Shown here in pieces: positions 1-7,700 of a stretch of 14,825 bases of DNA (the stretch's first letter is position 1; the number at the start of each line of letters is the position of its first letter). Source of the DNA: Chlamydomonas sphaeroides (taxonomy: Eukaryota; Chlorophyta; Chlorophyceae; Chlamydomonadales; Chlamydomonadaceae); the NCBI GenBank assembly GCA_001662425.1, contig BDDC01000428.1, forward strand, positions 48,854 to 63,678, written 5' to 3'. A program made the translations under genes and the position numbers. The notes under the pieces were generated by a model that ran no database searches, had not been told where the DNA came from, and saw nothing but the letters and a program-made list of their open reading frames with translations.

Positions 1-41
1 CTGCCCCTCCCCCACCTGCCGCATGCCTCCGTCCCCGCCAG

Positions 42-1336
42 GTGCGGCGAGGCTTCTACCCCAAGGGCGGGGGCGTCCTGGAGGCCACCATCCCCGCCCT
101 GCCCCCGGGGGCCACCCTGCCGCCGCTGCAGCTCACGCAGCGAGGCAACGTGACGCAGGTGCGGCAGCGGGGCTAAGCATTGGGCCACCGCCGGCCCGCT
201 GCGTGTGCAACCGACAGACCAAGCTGCACCATCGAGGCGCCACCAAGGCATGACGTACCCTTCCCTCCTGCGTTCCCCAACATGAGCGTCCACGGCACCG
301 CCGCTAACAGTCCTGGACCCCGCCTTGCCCTTTGCTCTCCTCCGCCCTCCTCACCCGCTGGCCCTCTCAAAGGTGACCATCACGGCCTTCTCCGCCGGCC
401 GCCTGCCCGCCACCGTGGCACAGCGCCTGGCGGCCTCGGCCAAAGACGTCATCCGCAAGGCGCTGGCGGCGCTGGGGCCCGCGGGCCGCGGCGCGCACAT
501 CGAGGTGGTGGCGGGCGTGGAGCCGCCGGAGCGGGCCTTTGGCGACGGCTGCGGCATCCTGGTTGTGGCTGACACCGACACGGGCTGCAGGCTGGGTGCG
601 GGCTGATGGGCGCATGGGGACTGCAAAGGGCTCGAAGGGCCGGCCGGGGTACGGTCCGCTCGGGGAAGCCAGCCGGAACTAAGGCGTGCGCCGGCCCAGG
701 CCCCGCGTTGTGTCCGCGCTGGCCTCGAGGCCCCGCTGCCCACGTGCGCCCACCCAGGCACCAGCGCCAAGGGCGAGCGCGGCGTGCCGGCGGAGGAGGT
801 TGGTCGGCGCGCGGCCGAGGAGCTAGCGGAGGCGCTGGCCGGCGGCACTTGCGTGGACGAGCACATGCAGGTGGGGAGCTGGGGGGCGGGGCGGGGCGGG
901 GCGGGTTTGCTTTCATTGCCTGGAGCACGTCACGAGGGCGGCCGTGGCTCGCAGCGGCAGGGCGCTGCGGGGCCTCGTCGGCGAGACGCATCACTCGGCG
1001 GTCGGCCCCGAGGTCGTGCTTGCTTGACGGCCTTGCCGTGCCCGCCTCCGCTCCCCTGCGTCCTCCCAGGACCAGCTCATCCCCTGGATGGCTCTCGCCA
1101 GCGGCACCTCGCGCCTGGCCTGCTGCGAGCCCAGCCTGCACACCCGCACCGCCATGGTGGTGGCAGAGCAGCTGCTGCCGGGGGTGGCCTTCACGGTGCA
1201 CAGGCCGCAGCAGGGTGGGGCGGGGGCAGGAGGGAGCGGGGGCCTGTGGCTGATCGAGTGCAAGGGCGCGGGCTGGACAGCCGGCCGACGCGCGGAGGTG
1301 CCGGGCGCGGGGCCAGCGGCTGCGGGGACAGCGTAG
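42..1336 (+). CDS. RTCA: RNA 3'-terminal phosphate cyclase, C-terminal 239 codons (5' part outside window)
   Basis: The enzyme converts RNA 3'-phosphates to 2',3'-cyclic phosphates through a nucleotidylated-histidine intermediate. Four exons join in phase: 42-158, 373-595, 758-870 and 1070-1336, ending in TAG. Bases 1-41 are the tail of an intron with acceptor CCAG, so the gene is cut by the window edge; the family is about 360 residues long. Recognisable blocks in order are RRGFYPKGGG, FSAGRLPATVAQ, FGDGCGILVVADTDTGC, GTSAKGERGVPAEEVG, VDEHMQDQLIPWMALASG and PSLHTRTAMVVAEQ. The His of LHTRTA (1139-1141) matches the nucleotidylated histidine of the family (His320 in human RTCA). The end, WLIECKGAGWT, matches the usual C-terminus and is followed by a short extra Gly/Ala-rich tail. 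Retained catalytic blocks favour a true cyclase over the inactive RCL1 branch. Intron 2 here uses an unusual AAG acceptor (370-372). Confidence 0.93.
884..905 (+). repeat. G-rich GGGGC tandem run in an RTCA intron
   Basis: Repeated GGGGC units just after the exon ending at 870 could form a G-quadruplex in the RNA or in the plus strand. This is a pattern call only; related runs occur in other introns (for example 11574-11588). Confidence 0.5.
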
Positions 1337-1696
1337 CCGGGGGCAGAGGAGGGGCGGTAGCGGGTAGGGTCACCTGACGTAGCCAGGCAGCCGGGCAGTT
1401 CAGGCGCTCGAGTCTTGTGGTGTGAGTTGTTCAAAAAGACTTTCGGCGGGCGGGGCGGCAAGTGGGCGGGGCGGAGGCGGGGGGAATATGCGCATGTGGC
1501 CAACGCAAGCGGGTACAATGCCACGTACGGCGAGGCAAGCTGACAGCGATGCGTCCTCATCGTAGAGCCTCAACACACTCGGCGCACGGCAACCACCGCC
1601 GCCGCCATGCCTGCGCAGCACAGCCTCCATACCAGGCTGCTCTGGGCCCCACCGTTGGCTCCCACCACGGTGGCTGCCGGCCTTGCCGGCCCTCCC

Positions 1697-1882
1697 GCCC
1701 CTTCCCCTGCCTGCCTGCCTGCCGTTCCCCCTTCATCACATGGTGACGCGCAGCTTGAAGTCCTCAGCGTCCTGCTGCAGCAGGCTCAGCCCCACCAGCA
1801 CGCGCCCGTCGCCTAGCGCCAGGCGGGCCACGCGGGGCGGTGCTTGCCTGGCGCAAGGGCCTGGCAGGGCTTGTTGCCCTGG
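1697..1882 (-). pseudogene. Duplicated, frame-broken copy of the SBNO terminal exon
   Basis: This block repeats 2815-2974, the last SBNO exon plus about 35 bases of its 3' flank, in the same orientation and about 1.1 kb further downstream. From the stop codon (1736-1738) through the block matching 2854-2956 there are only two substitutions, both silent (GCG/GCT and CTA/CTG). The acceptor-like CAG just before GGCAACAAG is kept. Near its 5' end, three bases (ATG) of the true exon are replaced by 29 bases (1838-1866), a net gain of 26 that shifts the frame. Neither the old acceptor nor the two AGs inside the insert restores the phase-0 junction. Homology stops close to the acceptor, so the neighbouring intron was not copied or has diverged. 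Confidence 0.9.
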
Positions 1883-1894
1883 AGGTGGGGACAT

Positions 1895-1938
1895 GACGGC
1901 GGCAGCGACGGCAGCGACAACGGCGGCGACGACGGCGC
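1895..1938. repeat. GGC/GAC-rich trinucleotide tract
   Basis: An imperfect trinucleotide tract built from GAC, GGC and AGC units. It sits just upstream (minus-strand sense) of the pseudo-exon acceptor, where the true exon has unrelated intron sequence. Low complexity only; no function is implied. Confidence 0.6.
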
Positions 1939-2154
1939 GTCCATATCACCGGTAAAGCGGCTCTTCAGCGCCCTGGTGGATGGCTGCCACTGGTCCACGG
2001 TGCGCAAGAAGCCGCGGCCGTGGGCCCGCTTTCGGTGTGCCATGTCGTTGGCCTGGCGGGCGGCGACGTGAGGGCCCTTGACAGCGAGTCCCTGCGCTGC
2101 GTGGACCCGGCCGGCAACATGCGCACGCTGCTGCTGGTGCTGCCGACCTTGAAC

Positions 2155-2159
2155 TGTAA
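2155..2159 (+). terminator. Candidate poly(A) signal TGTAA for RTCA
   Basis: TGTAA is the usual green-algal (Chlamydomonas-type) polyadenylation signal. This is the first plus-strand TGTAA I find after the RTCA stop codon, about 820 bases downstream. It implies a 3' UTR of roughly 830-850 bases, long but plausible for this group. If right, the RTCA mRNA contains the antisense SBNO exon copy at 1697-1882. Confidence 0.5.
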
Positions 2160-2263
2160 AACCAGCGCGGAAGTCATTTAAAGGGTACCGCGCTCATGGG
2201 CACTACGATGAAGGCGGCCGCTGTGGCTTCGTGTGTGCGCGGCGAAAGGCAGGGGATGAGGGT

Positions 2264-2285
2264 GCGGTGCTTGCCTGCCGCAAGG
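2264..2285. repeat. 22-bp repeat shared with the pseudo-exon insertion
   Basis: This 22-mer, containing CTTGCCTGCCGCAAG, matches 1837-1858 with one mismatch. Both copies contain the short inverted pair CTTGC...GCAAG. The other copy makes up most of the insertion that disrupts the duplicated SBNO exon. Confidence 0.7.
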
Positions 2286-2853
2286 CGTGTACGATGGTGT
2301 TCCCATGCTTGCGTCCCAGCGCCCGCCATCGCGAGAGCTGCGAGCCCAGGCAGATTCCGCCGTCATGTGGTGCCGGGGAGAACCTTTGAGGCTCGCTTGA
2401 GCCGTCGTCAGCTTTGCATTCACTCAGCCCATGCAACCCCTGGATGCAACCAAGCACGACGGCGAGGGTACGAGACCCGACTTTCTTTGGTACAGACGCG
2501 AATGCGCGCTAGCAAGCGTCAAAGATAACGACGCATGTTCACACGACCAACACGTACGCATCCTGCGCAGGCTACACACCACCTTGTATCGCGTGCTATG
2601 AGGCGGACGACTGGCATCCTTTGCCGTACAAGCACGACAAGCACAGCCGCTGATGGTGCTCTGCCACACACGCAACGACAACTATTGTCCACACATCCAA
2701 CCAGCCTGCGTACTACCCTACTAGCCTACACAACCCTGCCTTCCCATGCTCTTGGGCGCCACCGTCTCGCGTGGTCGGCCCCCAGCTACGCCGCCAGCCC
2801 AGCCCCTTGCCAATACCCCTTCCCCTGCCCGCCTGCCTGCCGCCGCCCCTTCA

Positions 2854-4792
2854 TCACATGGTGACGCGCAGCTTGAAGTCCTCCGCGTCCTGCTGCAGCA
2901 GGCTTAGCCCCACCAGCACGCGCCCGTCGCCTAGCGCCAGGCGGGCCACGCGGGGCATGGGCTTGTTGCCCTGGGGGTGGAGGGATGGGGGGCGGGGCAC
3001 GTCCAGGTTCCAGGACAGGCATGCCGTGTGATAAGCAGACCACAGAGCGGGGCAGAGGGGAGATCACCCCTGGGTGGGCGCACACGGGTACTGGCCGCCC
3101 CAACCAGGGTTTCACGGCACATGAGCGGCAAACACAGCCCCCAGCACGAACCCCTGACTACCCGCTCACTCGCAGATCCCGCCGCAACCCCGAACCCGTT
3201 CTCGCCTGCGCGTTGCGGCCGACGTTAGAGCCCAGCACCGTGTCGAACAGTTGCCGCAGCAACGGCAGCTGCGGGAGGGGAGGGGAGAGGAAGGAAGGGG
3301 CACAACCGGCGATGAAGTGCAAGCAAGGGGTGGGGCCCACGCGGACCGGGGATGCACTGGCGGCCGTCGTGTCAAATTATCCAGTTCAGACCCCGTCTCA
3401 CCACGGCGCCGCAGACCAGGTAGAGGCGGTAGACGCGGGAGCCGAAGTTGCACGACCCCAGCCGGTGCCGCCGGCTGCAGTCGCGGCCGTGCAGGCAGCC
3501 GGCCTTGAGGAAGTTGTGCCAGAACTGCCAGTGCGCGGCGGCGGCCTGGGGCGAGCGGGCGGACCAGGAGGCGGAGTGCGAGGCTCGCGCCGAGAACCTA
3601 GGACGGTGCAGCGCGGACGCCTAGGCGCAGGCGTGTCTTCCCGCCTCGGCCCTGTTGCCCCTGCGCTCGACCATCCTCTCACCGGCGCCTCGATCTTGGT
3701 GTACTTTTCCATCAGCTCGTCCTCCGTGAAAATGTAGCCCTTGAGCTGCAGGGGAAGGAAGAGGAAACGGAAGGGGACGGCGCGAGAACGCGTCAGGCAA
3801 CGGGCACGAAAGCGTCTCTGCATCCTTGCCCGGCCGCCCTGCCCCGCCAGCGCTGCCGCTCCCATGCCCCGGCCCCACCTGCTGCGGCCGCTGGATGCGG
3901 AAGCTCAGGCGGTTGGACACGGTGACCGTGGCCCGCCGCATGGCGGTGGCCAGCAGCACCAGCGGCCGGCCCGTGCCGCCCACGTTGCCGTTGCGCTTCT
4001 GCACGTAGAAGCCCACCTGGGGTGCGGCAGCGTGGGGAAAGCAGGACGCAGGAAAGGGGCCTCGCTAGGCACGCTGCACCTAGCAGGTCAAGCGACCGCC
4101 AGGTCCCTTGGTGTCCGCCCCACTCAAGCCGCCGTGCGTGCTGTCCGCCGGTGCGCGCAGCCGCGCACCTTGGCAATGGCCTGCGGCGGCGCCTGCTCGG
4201 CGGCCATGTCATCCAGGGCCGCGTTGAGCGCCGTGACGGCCTCCTCCCACGACATGCCGTCGTCAACGTCGACCTCCACATAAGAGGTGGTGGCGCCTGG
4301 GGGCAAGTGGAACGGAGGGCAGGGATTGGAGAGGGAGCAGGAGGTGTGCGGGAGGGGAGCCTGTCGAAGAATCAGCTAGGGCCGGGGTCGGCGTCAGCCC
4401 TGCTTTCGCTCAATGCTCATATGTCGCACCGCTGGCTGCGTCGGTGTGGATGACCTCATCGTGCACCACGGTGGAGCGGGAGGCGGCCAGGTTGAGGATG
4501 CCCTCCTCGTACGTGCCGGCGGTGCGGGCCTGGGGCCGCGGGCGGGCCAGAGGGGCAGTTTGGTCACCTTCCGCTACCCGCCGCCGCCGCTTTCGTCCCG
4601 TGCCTTCCGCGCCTCCTCCCGGCCCCTCGCAGCCCCACCTGCTTTACGAGCGACTCCATGATCCCGAAGAAGTAGGAGAAGAGCAGGTCCTGCGCCCGCA
4701 GTGGCAGCCCCAGCAGCCGGTTGAGGAACTTGGGCACGTCCACCGCGTTGGCCTTGCGGCCGCTGGGGTTGGAAGCGCCCACCACCTGCCAC
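2854..4792 (-). other. SBNO: SBNO segment 5: exons 25-32, C-terminal SBNO domain
   Basis: Exons: 4639-4792, 4430-4529, 4169-4296, 3879-4016, 3683-3745, 3402-3545, 3170-3268, 2854-2970 (residues about 1685-1997). Family blocks are DVPKFLNRLLGLPLRAQDLL followed by FSYFFGIMESLVKQ (exon 25), TYEEGILNLAASRSTV (26), VEVDVDDGMSWEEAV (27), GFYVQKRN (28), HWQFWHNFLKAGCLHGRDC with SCNFGSRVYRLYLVCGAV (30) and LPLLRQLFDTVLGSN (31). Exon 30 holds a Cys/His cluster (CLHGRDCSRRHRLGSC) where relatives also have spaced cysteines; metal binding is possible but not shown. Exon 32, ending QQDAEDFKLRVTM, is the exon duplicated at 1697-1882. Confidence 0.92.
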
Positions 4793-7700
4793 CTGCGGGA
4801 CGAACAGCGCGATGCAGGGGCAACCGCGTCAGTGTGGCACGTCACGCCATGTAGCACGGCCGCGGCCCCACCCCGCAGCTCACGCAGAGCCCCGTGGCCA
4901 CGCTGCACTGCCGTTGGCCCTCACCCGTACTCGGTCTGCTCCAGCAAGCCCATGTTCTTTAGGCAGTCCCGCATCGCCTGCATGAACAACCACGTGGCCT
5001 CGGCGCTGCCGGGCACCGGTAGCGCCACCCCGGGCGGCATCATGTCCGACGGCAGCGCCGGCACCTTGGCGCCCGCCACGTTGTTGATCCCCACCGCCAC
5101 GCATTCCAGCAGCCGGTTCACGGCCTGGCCACCGTACCTGGGAGGAGCGCGGCGTGGCGCAGGGTGTGTCGTGGGCGTGTGGTTGCTACAGGGGGAGCCA
5201 GCGCTTGCCGGCAACCCCACCCGCCCGTGGGGCAATAAGCGCCAAGCGCCAGGCGCGCGCAGGGCCCAGCTGCCGGCAGCATGCCTGCCTGGGTCCGTGC
5301 AGCCCCTCACGGGCCCCAGCCTCACTTGTTGTCAACGTCAAAGGGCTTGAGGTCGGAGGACGCGCCCAGCGCGCGGCGGTCTCCCCGCAGCAGCGCGCCC
5401 AGCGACGTCAGCCGCTTGGCCACCGCACCAGCGAAGCTGTGCATGGGAGCCGGCGAGAGGGCGGCGGAGCGGTGAGGGTGATGGACTGCCGCGCTACCGG
5501 CAGAGAAACGTGGGTGCTTGTTATGGAGCGTGATGTGCGGCCACTGGGTCGAGGCGCTGGGGTTGCGCAGGGGCGCTCACCGGTACTCGCCGCCGCAGCG
5601 CGTGACGAGCAGGCAGTAGATGGGCGCGGAGGCCTGGTTGGAGCGGTGGCTGCGGCCGAACTGCTGGATGGCCTTGTCGGCGGACCAGGGCAGCTCCAGC
5701 GTGATGTGGAAGCGGCGCAGCTGGTTGGGCACGCTGGCGATGGGGCGGAAATTCGAGGCACGGGAGCGTTGGGCACGGAGGATGTCCGCCCACCCAGCAG
5801 CGACAGCGCAGCGGCGCTTGGCCAATGCGCTCCCGCCATGTTCCTGCCCCCTGCCCCCTGCCCTGGTGCCCGGCGCACGGCTGTCCGCCCGCGGGCAACC
5901 GGCCCCGCCCTCACCGGCGATCGGCCTGCAGGCTGATGCCGGTGGAGGCTGCGTCCGAGATGATGGCGATCTTCTTGCGGCCGCTCATGAAGTCGTCCTT
6001 CTCCGCCATGTTGACCATCTTCTGCGCCTCATCCTCGCGGCGTTGCTGCGGGCGGAGCAGCAGGGGGCAGGGGGTCCAAGGCGCGAGTTGTGGGCTGGGA
6101 TTCGGTCGTGCACGCGGCATGCAGCCGAACCGGACATCCAATCCACCTCCAGTGCCTTCCGCGGCCACTACCCTCACAGCCCCCCGCTCACCTTGCACAC
6201 CACCTTGCCGTTGTCGTTGCGCACCAGCAGCATCTTGCGGCCGCTCATCTCCGCCACCGCTCCCTCGCCGCCCAGCAGCTCCGTCAGCTGGTCCAGCGGG
6301 TTGACGGGGAGCTGCGCGGACGTGAGCGGGCAGGCAGGAGCGAGGGGTTTAAGGGAGTGATAGCGGCCGGCGACGCGTGGGCAGTCCTGGCGGCGGCTAT
6401 CCCTCAGCCCATCCAACGCATGCCCTCGCCCTGCACCTCGCCCACCTCTTGCGCGTCCAGCAGCCGCAGCAGCATGGCCCGGGCCCGCTTCATCTCCAGC
6501 GGCAGCGCCACGCCCTCACGCATGCGAGCGCGCCCGCCGCTGGGCCCCGCCTCCAGCAACTCTGCCAGGCCGGCGTCGTCGTCAGCGCCGCCGTAGGCGC
6601 CGCCGCCGGCAGGTGCTGCAGCGCCGCCGCGGGCGGCCCCGGCCCCGGCGCCGCGACCCCGGGCCCTGCCTCTCGCGCGGCCGCGGCGCGAGGGTGCCCC
6701 ACCGGCCCCGAAGCCCTCGTCCTCGTCGTCCCCGGCGCCGTCGGCCTCCTCGGCCTCTGAGGCCACGGGAGAGTCCTCGTCGTCGTCATCGACGTCGTCG
6801 GAGCTGCAGAGGCGGAGCACATGAGGGGAGGGCGCTTCAGATACCGGTATTCTTCAGTACCCCGCGCCCTCCCCGTGCCCAAGCCTACCTACACAGCTCA
6901 CTGGTCCAAGCTGTTTCTTGTCTTCCGCCAGGCCAGGTTTCCCCCATACGCACCCGACTGCGAAGTTGACGTCCAGCTCGTCGTCGCCGTCGTCAGCGCG
7001 CCCCCTGCGGGCTGCGGGGCCCTTCCAGCTGCAGCACGGGATGGATAGGGTGGCGACGTCACGCGCGCTAGCCCGGCAGGCACACATACAGCAGCACCCT
7101 GGCCATCGGCCGCGTCGAAACCAGACACCCTTGGCCCGAGCGATGGCTGCAGCAAGCAAAGGCTCCGTGGACCGGGGCCCGCCCACCGCACCTCTCCGGC
7201 ACGCTCGTCAGCGGCTTGTTCTTGACAGCGTAGCGGTACAGCGCCGGATTGGACGGCCGCGCTGTGGGCCGAGAGGGGCCCGGCCCGCCGTCGTCGACCC
7301 CGGCGTCGTCGTCGCTCGAGCTGCCGGCCTCGCCAGCGGGCGCGCCGTTGCCGCTGGTGCGCTGGGGGCGCGGCGGCCGCCCCCCGGCGCCCGCGGAGGG
7401 GCCGGCCGCGCCGCCGTTGCCGCCGTTTGCGGCGCGCAGAAAGGCGTCGTGCACCCTCTTCGCCGCGGCCTCCTTCTGCTCGGCCTGGCCCAGCTGGATG
7501 CGGGCGGCCAGGAGCAGCATGGCTAGGCGGGGGTTGAGCGGCGGGCCCGCGGCGCCGGCTGTCCCTCCCGCAGCAGCAGCAGCTGCTGCTGTCCCAGCAG
7601 AAGGCTCGCCGCTGTTGCTCCGTCGCCGGGTCTGCACTGCCGGCGGCGCCGAGGCCGCGGCGTGTGCTCGGTGGCGGCCGCCCCGCGGCTCGAACGGCGC

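Larger units (their letters stand above)
1337..2853. other. Spacer between convergent RTCA and SBNO genes
   Basis: No complete gene is recognised here. The first part probably is the RTCA 3' UTR. It contains the pseudo-exon at 1697-1882, a GGC/GAC-rich stretch at 1895-1938, and an open plus-strand stretch at about 1950-2180 that I cannot assign. From about 2200 to 2760 base composition falls towards average GC with no coding signal. The SBNO 3' UTR must lie in the higher-coordinate part, but I see no minus-strand TGTAA (plus-strand TTACA) between 1340 and 2854, so its end is undefined. Confidence 0.6.

Noticed and set aside
1736..1878. Copy at 1736-1878 as a working alternative last exon of SBNO
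   Set aside because: The net 26-base gain puts every available acceptor out of phase with the phase-0 donor of exon 31, so splicing to it would not give the FKLRVTM terminus. It is kept as a pseudo-exon, with RNA data needed to exclude non-coding use.
2985..3737. 250-codon plus-strand open frame
   Set aside because: It runs across SBNO exons 29-31 in antisense; no recognisable protein pattern.
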